Positions 33,367 to 41,202 of a stretch of DNA of 53,231 nt are shown here, piece by piece (position 1 is the stretch's first letter; each line of letters begins with the position of its first letter). The notes beneath the pieces are model-generated. The model was not told the origin of the DNA and searched no databases. It saw nothing but the letters and a program-made list of their open reading frames with translations. This DNA comes from Azohydromonas aeria (GTDB lineage Bacteria; Pseudomonadota; Gammaproteobacteria; Burkholderiales; Burkholderiaceae_C): positions 1 through 53,231 of the forward strand of contig NZ_VIDQ01000053.1 in NCBI RefSeq assembly GCF_009760915.1. The letters are read 5' to 3'. The translations under genes and the position numbers were made by a program.

Positions 33367-34203
33367 ATGACCCGCACCCTCCTCATCGGCGCCGCCGGCA
33401 CCATCGGCACCGCCCTGGCCCCGCTGCTGGCCGCGCGCGGCCACGAGGTGATTGCCGCCACCAGCCGCGCGCCGACGCGGCCGGGCCAGGTCCAGGTGGA
33501 CTTGGCCAGCGGCGCCGGCCTGTCCGACGCCTTCGGGCAGGCGCAGCAGGCCTTCATCTTCTCGCCGCCGGGCTTCGCGCGGCACGACGAGATCCTGCTG
33601 CCGCAGATCGAGGCCGCGCGCGCCCATGGGCTGCGCAAGGTGGTGCTGATGTCGGCCCTGGGCGCCAATGCCGACGAGGCCTCGCCGCTGCGCCGCGCCG
33701 AGCGGGCGCTGGAGCAGTCGGGACTGGCCTGGAACATCGTCAGGCCCAACTGGTTCATGCAGAACTTCAACAGCTTCTGGCTGCAGGGCATCCGCGAGCA
33801 CGGCGTGATCGCGCTGCCGGTGGGGGACTCGCGCACCAGCTTCATCGACGCGCGCGACATCGCTGCGGTGGCGGCCGAGCTGCTCACGCGCGGCGACCTC
33901 GACAACTGCGACTTCGACCTGACCGGCCCCGCCGCGCTCAGACATGACGAGGTGGCGGCCATCCTGTCGCGGGAGACCGGCCGCGCGGTCCGCTTCCAGG
34001 ACATCGCGCCCGAAGCCATGCTCGCCGGGCTGCTGGAAGCCGGCCTGCCGCGCGACTACGCCGCTTTCCTGGTGACGATCCTGGGCTACGTGAAGGCCGG
34101 CTACAACGAGCGCACGACCGACGCCGTGGCGGCCATCACCGGCCGCGCGCCGGGCGGCTTCGAGCAGTACGCGCGCGACCACCGCGCGGCCTGGACGGCC
34201 TGA
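33367..34203 (+). CDS. NmrA-like NAD(P)-binding oxidoreductase
   Basis: A 278-residue atypical short-chain dehydrogenase of the NmrA/QOR2-like group. The N-terminal LLIGAAGTIGTALAPLLAARGH is the GxxGxxG nucleotide-binding motif, followed by a short strand ATSRAP for the cofactor phosphate. VRPNWFMQNF is the NmrA-group active region; no standard YxxxK pair is evident. AAAGGA upstream supports ATG 33367. It is likely the target of the divergent AraC-type regulator. Substrate unknown; members of this group reduce quinones or sense NADP. Confidence 0.85.
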   Translation: MTRTLLIGAAGTIGTALAPLLAARGHEVIAATSRAPTRPGQVQVDLASGAGLSDAFGQAQQAFIFSPPGFARHDEILLPQIEAARAHGLRKVVLMSALGANADEASPLRRAERALEQSGLAWNIVRPNWFMQNFNSFWLQGIREHGVIALPVGDSRTSFIDARDIAAVAAELLTRGDLDNCDFDLTGPAALRHDEVAAILSRETGRAVRFQDIAPEAMLAGLLEAGLPRDYAAFLVTILGYVKAGYNERTTDAVAAITGRAPGGFEQYARDHRAAWTA

Positions 34204-34268
34204 CGCGGGCAGGGGCGCAAGCCGCGTCGCCTGTGCAACCATCGCCCGCTTGACCGGGACGGTGCATT

Positions 34269-35162
34269 GTGAAGATCGATTTCGACGGGGTGCAGGCCTT
34301 CGTGGCCATCGCGGAGCTGGGCGGCTTCAACAAGGCCGCGCGCGAGCTGCACATCACGCAGACCGCCCTGACGCGGCGGCTGCAGAAGCTGGAGTCCTAC
34401 CTGGGCCTGCGGCTGCTGGACCGCACCACGCGCCGCGTCGAGCTCACGGCCGTGGGGCGCGACTTCCTGCCGCAGGCGCGCGCCATCGTGCAGGAGATGA
34501 CGGCGGCGGTGGAGCGGCTGAAGGACCTGTCGCAGCGCGCGCGGGGCAATTTCACCCTGGCCTGCATCCCGTCGATGAGCTCGCACATCCTGCCCGGCGT
34601 GATCCGCCGCTATGCCGAGGCGCATCCGGACAACCGCATCCGGCTGCTCGACGGCGACTCCAACGAGGTGCGCGGCGCCGTGCTCAACAGCCAGGCCGAG
34701 CTGGGCATCGCGGTGCAGGACGAGAAGCACCCGGAGCTGCTGGAGAGCGTGCTGTTCTCCGACCCGCTGGCCTTCATCTGCCGCGAGCCGCACCCGCTGC
34801 AGGACCGCAGGAGCGTGACCTGGGCCGACATGCGCGGGGCCGAGCTCATCGGCGTGAGCAGCGCCACGGCCACGCGCGTGTTCATGGACTACCAGCTCGC
34901 GCGCCGCGGCATCCGGCTGCACGGCAACTTCGAGGTGCAGCACCACGCCACCGCCATCAACCTCGTGGCCGCCGGCGTGGGCAGCGCCATCCTGCCCTCG
35001 TCCACCTTCCGCGAGGGCGATCGGCCCGGGCTGCGCAAGATCCCGCTCGTGAACCCAGCGGTCAGGCGCAAGGTGGTGCTGCTGCGCCTCAAGCGCAGCA
35101 GCCTGTCGCCGGCGGCCGAGGCGTTTCACGAGCTGCTGAAGGCGACGCCGCTGGAGGCGTGA
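34269..35162 (+). CDS. LysR-family regulator next to tcuAB
   Basis: A 297-residue LysR-type activator. The N-terminal winged helix is clear (VQAFVAIAELGGFNKAARELHITQTALTRRLQKLESYLGLRLLDRTTRRVELT), followed by an effector-binding periplasmic-fold domain. Start is GTG 34269, the best in-frame start with GGGACGG upstream. Its position just ahead of tcuA in the same direction suggests a TcuR-like role in tricarboxylate response. The conserved promoter element at 35185-35253 lies right after its stop. It could act there and at the two related sites. Confidence 0.87.
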   Translation: MKIDFDGVQAFVAIAELGGFNKAARELHITQTALTRRLQKLESYLGLRLLDRTTRRVELTAVGRDFLPQARAIVQEMTAAVERLKDLSQRARGNFTLACIPSMSSHILPGVIRRYAEAHPDNRIRLLDGDSNEVRGAVLNSQAELGIAVQDEKHPELLESVLFSDPLAFICREPHPLQDRRSVTWADMRGAELIGVSSATATRVFMDYQLARRGIRLHGNFEVQHHATAINLVAAGVGSAILPSSTFREGDRPGLRKIPLVNPAVRRKVVLLRLKRSSLSPAAEAFHELLKATPLEA

Positions 35163-35184
35163 GAAGGGCGGTCCGCCGGGGGCC

Positions 35185-35253
35185 ATTGATGCCCAAGCCG
35201 CAACAGTCGCGTCCTGTTTTGCATTTCACAGAACAATCCGGCGCCTGAACAAT
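35185..35253 (+). promoter_or_regulatory. Shared promoter/LysR element, copy 1 (tcuA)
   Basis: Aligns without gaps to 37931-37999 and 41101-41169. Common features are ATTGATG at 35185-35191, a CA-rich half-site at 35201, and 39 bases from the half-site start a -35 TTCACA (35225-35230), then 17 bases and a -10 AACAAT (35248-35253). TTCACAGAACAAT matches the other copies except one base. The tcuA ATG is 38 bases further. This copy is the most diverged in its spacer. Confidence 0.6.
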
Positions 35254-35291
35254 CCGCCCGTTCCTTTCTGAATGCGAGGCGGACGGTTCCC

Positions 35292-36716
35292 ATGAGCATC
35301 GACGTGCTGGTCATCGGCGGCGGCAACGCCGCCCTGTGCGCGGCCCTGATGGCCGCGGAAGGCGGTGCCAGCGTGCTGATGCTGGAAGCCGCGCCGCGCG
35401 CGTGGCGCGGCGGCAACTCGGCCCACACCCGCAACCTGCGCTGCATGCACGACGCGCCGCAGGACGTGCTGGTCGAGGCCTATCCGGAAGAAGAGTTCTG
35501 GCAGGACCTGCTCAAGGTCACCGGCGGGCTCACCGACGAGAAGCTGGCACGGCTGACCATCCGCGCCTCCAGCACCTGCCGCGACTGGATGCGCAGGCAC
35601 GGCGTGCACTTCCAGCCGCCGCTGTCCGGCGCGCTGCACGTGGCGCGCACCAACGCCTTCTTCATGGGCGGCGGCAAGGCGCTCGTCAACGCCTACTACC
35701 GCAGCGCGGAGCAACTGGGCGTGCAGGTGCGCTACGAGGCGCCGGTGCAGCGGCTGGAGATCGAGGACGGCCGCTTCGTCGCCGCGTGGGTGAAGGGCGA
35801 GCGCATCACCGCCAGGGCCTGCGTGATGGCGGCCGGCGGCTTCGAATCGAACCGCGAGTGGCTGCGCGAGGCGTGGGGCCAGAACGAGCGCGGCGAGTGG
35901 CCGGCCGACAATTTCCTCATCCGCGGCACGCGCTTCAACCAGGGCGTGCTGCTGCGCCACATGCTCGACGACCACGGCGCCGACCGCATCGGCGACCCGA
36001 CGCAGGCGCACATGGTGGCCATCGACGCGCGCGCGCCGCTGTATGACGGGGGCATCTGCACCCGCATCGACTGCGTGTCGCTGGGCGTGGTGGTGAACCG
36101 CCACGGCGAGCGCTTCTACGACGAAGGCGAGGACTTCTGGCCCAAGCGCTACGCCATCTGGGGCCGGCTGGTCGCGCAGCAGCCGGGGCAGGTGGCGTGG
36201 TCGATCATCGACGCCAAGGCCATCGGCCGCTTCATGCCGCCGGTGTTCCCGGGCGTCACGGCCGCGAGCCTGCCGGAGCTGGCCGCGAAGCTGGGCCAGG
36301 ACGTGGGCACCTTCATGCGCACGCTGCAGGACTACAACGCCGCCTGCCGCTCCGGCAGCTTCGACCACACCAGGCTCGACGACTGCCGCACCGAGGGGCT
36401 GTCGCCACCCAAGACGCACTGGGCGCGGCCCATCGACACCGCGCCCTTCTATGCCTACGCCGTGCGGCCGGGCGTGACCTTCACGTACCTGGGCCTGCGC
36501 ACCGACGAGACCGCGGCCGTGCGCTTCGGCGGCGTGCCCAGCGACAACCTCTTCGTTGCGGGCGAAATGATGGCCGGCAACGTTTTGGGCAAGGGCTACA
36601 CCGCCGGCGTGGGCATGTCCATCGGCACGGCCTTCGGCCGCATTGCCGGCACCAACGCGGCGCGGGCCGCGCTCAGCCGGTCAACCCAGGGAGTGATAGA
36701 GCATGCAGTCGCTTGA
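35292..36716 (+). CDS. tcuA: FAD-dependent tricarballylate dehydrogenase
   Basis: Flavoprotein of the fumarate reductase/succinate dehydrogenase superfamily that oxidises tricarballylate to cis-aconitate. The 474-residue protein starts with the FAD motif VLVIGGGNAALCAALMAAEGGASVLMLEAA; later AGEMMAGNVLGKGYTAGVGMSIGTAFGRIAG closes the FAD site. RGGNSAHTRN is a TcuA-type substrate-loop pattern. tcuB follows with a 14-base overlap. The usual TcuC importer is not present; Bug/TTT genes nearby may supply substrate. The preceding shared promoter element suggests LysR control. Confidence 0.87.
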   Translation: MSIDVLVIGGGNAALCAALMAAEGGASVLMLEAAPRAWRGGNSAHTRNLRCMHDAPQDVLVEAYPEEEFWQDLLKVTGGLTDEKLARLTIRASSTCRDWMRRHGVHFQPPLSGALHVARTNAFFMGGGKALVNAYYRSAEQLGVQVRYEAPVQRLEIEDGRFVAAWVKGERITARACVMAAGGFESNREWLREAWGQNERGEWPADNFLIRGTRFNQGVLLRHMLDDHGADRIGDPTQAHMVAIDARAPLYDGGICTRIDCVSLGVVVNRHGERFYDEGEDFWPKRYAIWGRLVAQQPGQVAWSIIDAKAIGRFMPPVFPGVTAASLPELAAKLGQDVGTFMRTLQDYNAACRSGSFDHTRLDDCRTEGLSPPKTHWARPIDTAPFYAYAVRPGVTFTYLGLRTDETAAVRFGGVPSDNLFVAGEMMAGNVLGKGYTAGVGMSIGTAFGRIAGTNAARAALSRSTQGVIEHAVA

Positions 36717-37872
36717 GGCTTTGACCCGCGACGCCCGGGCGCTGGCCGAGGGCGAGATCGTCACCACCACCACCGCCGAGGCAGAGGTGGCGCGGCAGAT
36801 GACGGTGTGCAACGCCTGCCGCTATTGCGAGGGCTTTTGTGCCGTCTTTCCCGCCATGACGCGGCGGCTGGAGTTCGGCAAGGCCGACGTGCACTTCCTG
36901 GCCAACCTCTGCCACAACTGCGGCGCCTGCCTGCACGCCTGCCAGTACGCGCCGCCGCACGAGTTCGCCATCAACGTGCCGCAGGCCATGGCCAAGGTGC
37001 GCGGCCAGACCTATGCCGACTACGCCTGGCCGCCGGCGCTGGGCGCGCTGTACAAGCGCAACGGCCTCGCGTTGTCAGTGGCGCTGGTGCTGGCGTTCTC
37101 GGTGTTCCTGGGCCTGGCCCTGGCGCTGCAGGGCACGCTGTGGGGCGGCCACGCCAGCTTCCACGAGCTGTTCCAGCACGGGCTGCTGGTGAGCCTTTTC
37201 GGGCCGGTGTTCTCCTTCGTCGTGCTGGCGCTGGCGCTGGGCGCGCGCCGCTTCTGGCGCGACGTGACGCCGGCCACCAGCGGCCAGCCCGCTAGCGCCA
37301 ACGCCATGGCCGAGGCCACGCACAATGCGCTGACGCTGCGCTACCTCGACGGCGGCCACGGCCAGGGCTGCAGCAACGAGGACGACGCCTACACCCTGGC
37401 GCGCCGGCGCTGCCACCACCTGACCTTCTACGGCTTCATGCTGTGCTTCGCCGCCACCAGCGTGGCGACGATCTACCACTACTTCTTCGGCTGGGTGGCG
37501 CCCTACGACCTGCCCTCGCTGCCCAAGCTGCTCGGCGCCGTGGGCGGCGTGATGCTGTGCCTCGGCACCGCGGGGCTGTGGCGGCTGCGCCAGCGCCGGC
37601 ATCCGCTGCACGGCGACGCGGCGCAGAAGCCCATGGACCTGGGCTTCATCGCGCTGCTGTTCCTGACCGCCTCCAGCGGGTTGGCCTTGTGGGGGACGCG
37701 CGGCACCCCGGCGCTGGCGCTGCTGCTGTGCCTGCACCTGGGCGCGGTGCTGGCGCTGTTCGTGACGCTGCCCTACGGCAAGTTCGCCCACGGCATCTAC
37801 CGCTCGGCCGCGCTGCTGCGCCACGCGGTGGAGAAGCGCCAGCCCAACCCGATCGGCCTGGGCGCCGACTGA
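36703..37872 (+). CDS. tcuB: TcuB/CitB-type iron-sulfur membrane electron-transfer protein
   Basis: Partner of TcuA that reoxidises its flavin by passing electrons to the quinone pool. The 389-residue protein has two ferredoxin-type clusters: C36-C39-C42-C46 (CNACRYCEGFC) and C70-C73-C76-C80 (CHNCGACLHAC), the pattern for two 4Fe-4S centres. The C-terminal two thirds have about six membrane helices, with His residues suited to haem (for example CHHLTFYGFMLCF, TIYHYFF). The 14-base overlap with tcuA indicates co-translation. Confidence 0.88.
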   Translation: MQSLEALTRDARALAEGEIVTTTTAEAEVARQMTVCNACRYCEGFCAVFPAMTRRLEFGKADVHFLANLCHNCGACLHACQYAPPHEFAINVPQAMAKVRGQTYADYAWPPALGALYKRNGLALSVALVLAFSVFLGLALALQGTLWGGHASFHELFQHGLLVSLFGPVFSFVVLALALGARRFWRDVTPATSGQPASANAMAEATHNALTLRYLDGGHGQGCSNEDDAYTLARRRCHHLTFYGFMLCFAATSVATIYHYFFGWVAPYDLPSLPKLLGAVGGVMLCLGTAGLWRLRQRRHPLHGDAAQKPMDLGFIALLFLTASSGLALWGTRGTPALALLLCLHLGAVLALFVTLPYGKFAHGIYRSAALLRHAVEKRQPNPIGLGAD

Positions 37873-37930
37873 AGCCGGGCCACCAGGGGGCAGGGCGGCG
37901 GAACCGGCTGCTCGGCCCACCCCCGGCCCG

Positions 37931-37999
37931 ATTGATGTGCGTGCTGCATCAAGTCATGAAAACAATGCAATTCACGGATCAATCGCCGGTTCCTAGCAT
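37931..37999 (+). promoter_or_regulatory. Shared promoter/LysR element, copy 2 (Bug-chrA operon)
   Basis: Contains the inverted repeat TTGATG (37932-37937), nine bases, CATCAA (37947-37952), which includes T-N11-A as in LysR boxes. It is followed by ACAATGCAATTCACGGATCA, a -35 TTCACG (37971-37976), 17 bases and a -10 TAGCAT (37994-37999). 56 of 69 positions equal the copy at 41101-41169, with no gap. The downstream ATG is at 38043. This copy has the best-formed inverted repeat. Confidence 0.72.
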
Positions 38000-38042
38000 G
38001 GCGGCATCCGATTCCAACCAAGACAACCCCAGGAGACTTTCC

Positions 38043-39023
38043 ATGGACAAGCGTGAACTGCTGCGTGTCGCGGCCGCCTGCGCCGCCGGCGCCCTGCTGA
38101 TGCCGGCGCTGAGCCAGGCGCAGGAATTCCCGCCCAAGAAGAACGTGACCATCGTGGTCGGCTTTGCCGCCGGCGGCGCGGCCGACATGGCGGCGCGCAT
38201 CATCGGCAAGAAGCTGGGCGACAACCTTGGCGTGCCGGTCGTCATCGACAACAAGCCCGGCGCCGGCGGCAACATCGCGCACCAGTTCGCGGCCCAGGGC
38301 CCGTCCGACGGCAGCGTGCTGCTGTTCGGCTCGGTCGGCCCGCTGACCATCGCGCCGCACCTGATGAAGGTGTCCTACGACCCGTTCAAGGACTTCGCCC
38401 CCATCACCATGGGCGTGAACTTCCCCAACGTGCTGGTGGTGCATTCGGGCACGGGCATCAAGACCTTCGCCGACTTCATCGCGTACGCGAAGAAGAACCC
38501 GGGCAAGCTGGACTACGCCTCGACCGGTCCGGGCTCGGCCTCGCACCTGGGCGGCGAGCTGATGGACCACATGGCCAAGATCGAGACCACGCACATCCCG
38601 TACAAGGGCGGCGCGCCGGCGCTGCAGGACCTGCTGGGCGGACGCGTGGCCTCGTACTACTCGACGCTGGCCACGGCGCAACCGCACATCGAGAGCGGCA
38701 AGCTCATCCCGCTGGCCAGCACGGGGCCGAAGCGCCTGCCGGCATTGCCCAACGTGCCGACCATCGCCGAGTCCGGCTATCCCGGCTACAGCGCCACCAA
38801 CTGGTACGCCTTCCTGGCGTCCTCGAAGGTGCCCAAGCCGGTGCTCGACCGCTGGAACGTCGAGCTGGTCAAGGTGCTCAAGGACCCGGCCGTGGCCAAG
38901 GAGCTGGACCACCACGGCCTCACGCCCCAGCCCGGCACGCGTGAGGACCTGGCCCAGACCATCGAGCGCGAGCACGCCACCTGGGGCCGCGTGATCCGCG
39001 AACGCAAGATCACGATCCAATGA
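38043..39023 (+). CDS. Bug-family (TctC-like) periplasmic solute receptor
   Basis: A 326-residue periplasmic receptor of the Bordetella uptake gene family. A Tat/Sec-like signal peptide ends near ALSQAQ (residue about 27). Family motifs are VTIVVGFAAGGAADMAARIIGKKL, VIDNKPGAGGNIA, and the strand YDPFKDFAPITM. CCAGGAGAC precedes ATG 38043. Bug proteins bind carboxylates, amides or aromatic acids for TctAB membrane partners, but here the next genes are ChrA-type transporters, the first overlapping by 4 bases (ATGA). Confidence 0.92.
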   Translation: MDKRELLRVAAACAAGALLMPALSQAQEFPPKKNVTIVVGFAAGGAADMAARIIGKKLGDNLGVPVVIDNKPGAGGNIAHQFAAQGPSDGSVLLFGSVGPLTIAPHLMKVSYDPFKDFAPITMGVNFPNVLVVHSGTGIKTFADFIAYAKKNPGKLDYASTGPGSASHLGGELMDHMAKIETTHIPYKGGAPALQDLLGGRVASYYSTLATAQPHIESGKLIPLASTGPKRLPALPNVPTIAESGYPGYSATNWYAFLASSKVPKPVLDRWNVELVKVLKDPAVAKELDHHGLTPQPGTREDLAQTIEREHATWGRVIRERKITIQ

Positions 39024-39616
39024 GCGACGGCGGCGAGCCCGCCGCCGTGGCGGGCACCGGCCCGCGCAGCCTGACGGAGCTGTTCCGGGCCTTTTCCTGG
39101 ATGGCGCTGCAGGGCTTCGGCGGCGTGCTGGCCGTGGTGCAGCGCGAGCTGGTGGAAAAGCGCGGCTGGCTCAGCAACGAGGCCTTCATCGAGGACTGGG
39201 CCGTGGCCCAGGTCATGCCGGGGCCCAACGTGTGCAACCTGGCGCTGATGTTCGGCGACCGGCATTTCGGCTGGCGCGGCGCGGCGGTGGCGCTGGCCGG
39301 GCTGCTGGTCTTTCCGCTGCTGCTGCTGCTGAGCGTGGCGACGCTCTATGGCCAGCTCGCCGGCCACGCCGCGGCGGGCGGCGCGCTGCGCGGCATGGGC
39401 GCGGTGGCGGCCGGATTGATCGCCGGCACCAGCTTCAAGTTGCTGGCGCAACTGCGCCGGCATCCGCTGGGGATGGCGCTGGCGGCGCTGTTCGCGGCGC
39501 TGGCCTTCGCCGGGCTGGCGCTGGCGCGGCTGCCGCTGGTGGCGATCGTGCTGGGGCTGGGCGGCATCGCCTGGCTGCTGACCTGGCGCCGGCTGCGGCG
39601 CCGCAAGGAATCCTGA
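39020..39616 (+). CDS. ChrA-type transporter, N-half of a split pair
   Basis: A 198-residue single-domain CHR (chromate ion transporter) protein with about five to six helices. The family signatures are LFRAFSWMALQGFGG, VQRELVEKRGWLSNEAF and the helix AQVMPGPNVCNLALMFG, matching the CHR motif PGP. Short CHR proteins act as heteropairs; the second half follows with a one-base overlap (TGATG). The first overlaps the Bug stop by 4 bases. Substrate is unknown: the link to a Bug receptor suggests an organic acid rather than chromate. Confidence 0.85.
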   Translation: MSDGGEPAAVAGTGPRSLTELFRAFSWMALQGFGGVLAVVQRELVEKRGWLSNEAFIEDWAVAQVMPGPNVCNLALMFGDRHFGWRGAAVALAGLLVFPLLLLLSVATLYGQLAGHAAAGGALRGMGAVAAGLIAGTSFKLLAQLRRHPLGMALAALFAALAFAGLALARLPLVAIVLGLGGIAWLLTWRRLRRRKES

Positions 39617-40200
39617 TGACTGCCCTGGACTGGCTGCACCTGCTGCTCTACCAGTTCTCGATCTCGCTGCTGGCCGTGGGCGGCGCGGTGACGCTGGCGC
39701 CGGACCTGCACCGCTACCTGGTGGACACCCAGGGCTGGGTCAGCGAGGCGCAGTTCAACGCCTCGATCACGCTGGCGCAGGCCGCGCCCGGGCCGAACAT
39801 GCTGTTCGTGGCGCTGCTGGGCTGGCAGCTCGGCCTCAACGCGGCCGGCCCCGGCGCGGGCACCGCCTGGAGCCTGGCGCTGGCGCTGCTGGGCCTGGCG
39901 GTGTGCACCGTGGGCATGCTGGCGCCGAGTTCGCTGCTGACGCTGCTGGCCACGCGCTGGAGCCAGCGCAACCGCGAGCGGCCGGCGGTGCGCGCCTTCC
40001 GCCAGGGCATGGCGCCGATCGTGGTCGGCGTGCTGCTGTCCACGGCCTGGCTGCTGGGACGCGCCGGCGGCGACTGGCGCCGCGACGGCCTGCTTTGGCT
40101 GCTGTCGGGCGTGGTCACGCTGCTGGTGTGGCGCACGCGCATCCACCTGCTGTGGCTACTGGGGGCCGGGGCGCTGCTGGGCGGGTTCGGCCTGGTCTGA
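39616..40200 (+). CDS. ChrA-type transporter, C-half of a split pair
   Basis: A 194-residue short CHR-domain membrane protein, partner of the preceding gene. Visible are LLYQFSISLLAVGGAVTLAPDLHRYLVDTQGWVSEAQF and the AQAAPGPNMLFVALLGW segment. The start overlaps the preceding stop (TGATG). The 3' end overlaps the converging LysR gene by 45 bases. Confidence 0.85.
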   Translation: MTALDWLHLLLYQFSISLLAVGGAVTLAPDLHRYLVDTQGWVSEAQFNASITLAQAAPGPNMLFVALLGWQLGLNAAGPGAGTAWSLALALLGLAVCTVGMLAPSSLLTLLATRWSQRNRERPAVRAFRQGMAPIVVGVLLSTAWLLGRAGGDWRRDGLLWLLSGVVTLLVWRTRIHLLWLLGAGALLGGFGLV

Positions 40201-41115
40201 GGCGGCGCCGGCCGCGTCGAAGGCGCCGCGGTCCTGGCGCAGCAGCCCGCACAGCTGCGCCGCCGTGCCCGACAGCGGCCGCCCGCGCCGCGTGATGAGC
40301 CCCACCACGCGGCTGACCACCGGCTCCACCAGCGGCACGCGGCACAGCGCCTCGTGCCGCTGCGGCACCGACAGCCGCGGCAGCGCGGCCAGGCCGAGAC
40401 CGGCGGCGACCAGCCCCAGCGCGCCGGCCACGTGCTCCGTCTCGTAGAACCACACCGGGCGCTGCGCCAGCGTGGCCAGGGCGTGGTCCACCAGCAGCCG
40501 GTTCGCGCTCTGGCGCGACACGGCCACCATCTTCTGCCCCGCCAGCTCGGCCCAGGCGACGCTGGCGCGAGCGGCCAGAGCGTGGCCGCGCGGCAGCACC
40601 AGCACGTAGTCGTCGCGGCCCAGCATTTCGAACTCGACGTCGGGCTCCTGCGCGCCGGTGAAGTTCAGCCCGAAGTCGGCCTCGCCCGACACCACGCTGG
40701 CCAGCACGCGGTGCGCGCTGTCGTCGATGACGCGCACGCGCACGTGCGGCTGCTCCTGCGCGAAGCGCTGCAGGATGCCCGGCAGCACGTGCTGCGCCAC
40801 CGAGGGCACGCAGGCCACCGTGACCTGCCCGCGCCGCGCCTGCGCGCTGTCGGAGAGGCGCGCCACGGCGTCCTCCAGGTCTTCCAGCGTCTGCCGCGCC
40901 CGCTCCAGGAACTGGCGTCCGCCCGGCGTGAGGTCCACCTGCCGCGTGGTGCGCTCCAGCAGCCGCAGGCCCAGGGCCGATTCCAGCTTGTCGATGCGCC
41001 GGCTCAGGGCGGGCTGCGAGATGCACAGGTGCTCGGCGGCAAGCCGGAAGTTGCAGCGATCCGCCACCGCCACGAAGGCCTGCAGCTCTTCCAGCGCGAA
41101 ATTGATGCGTGACAT
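40156..41115 (-). CDS. LysR-family regulator, divergent from the ModA-like gene
   Basis: A 319-residue LysR-type regulator. The winged helix reads LQAFVAVADRCNFRLAAEHLCISQPALSRRIDKLESALGLRLLERTTRQVDLTPGG. I chose ATG 41115 (MSRINFAL); an upstream start at 41145 would add ten residues and run into the promoter element. The shared element (41101-41169) lies across its own start codon, as is usual for self-controlled LysR genes. Its C-terminus is long and low-complexity and overlaps the ChrA gene by 45 bases antisense. It is the best candidate regulator of the three-promoter set. Confidence 0.87.
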   Translation of the reverse strand: MSRINFALEELQAFVAVADRCNFRLAAEHLCISQPALSRRIDKLESALGLRLLERTTRQVDLTPGGRQFLERARQTLEDLEDAVARLSDSAQARRGQVTVACVPSVAQHVLPGILQRFAQEQPHVRVRVIDDSAHRVLASVVSGEADFGLNFTGAQEPDVEFEMLGRDDYVLVLPRGHALAARASVAWAELAGQKMVAVSRQSANRLLVDHALATLAQRPVWFYETEHVAGALGLVAAGLGLAALPRLSVPQRHEALCRVPLVEPVVSRVVGLITRRGRPLSGTAAQLCGLLRQDRGAFDAAGAASDQAEPAQQRPGPQ

Positions 41116-41169
41116 GCATCGGATCATAAAAACAATGCAATTCACAGATCAATGCGCGGTTCCTAGCAT
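41101..41169 (+). promoter_or_regulatory. Shared promoter/LysR element, copy 3 (ModA-like gene)
   Basis: ATTGATG (41101-41107), nine bases, CATCGG (41117-41122), then -35 TTCACA (41141-41146), 17 bases, and -10 TAGCAT (41164-41169). Over 41131-41150 it differs from copy 2 at one base. The half-site covers the start codon of the divergent LysR gene, so binding could activate rightward and repress leftward transcription. The target ATG is at 41203. Confidence 0.72.
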
Positions 41170-41202
41170 CCCGGCCATCAACCAGACCAGGAGACAAGTT
41201 CC

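Noticed and set aside
38043..39023. The Bug protein at 38043 as a second TctC for TctAB
   Set aside because: Not excluded functionally, but its 4-base coupling to ChrA-type genes and lack of the TctC-type loop argue against it as the main TctAB receptor; tctC at 45614 fills that role.
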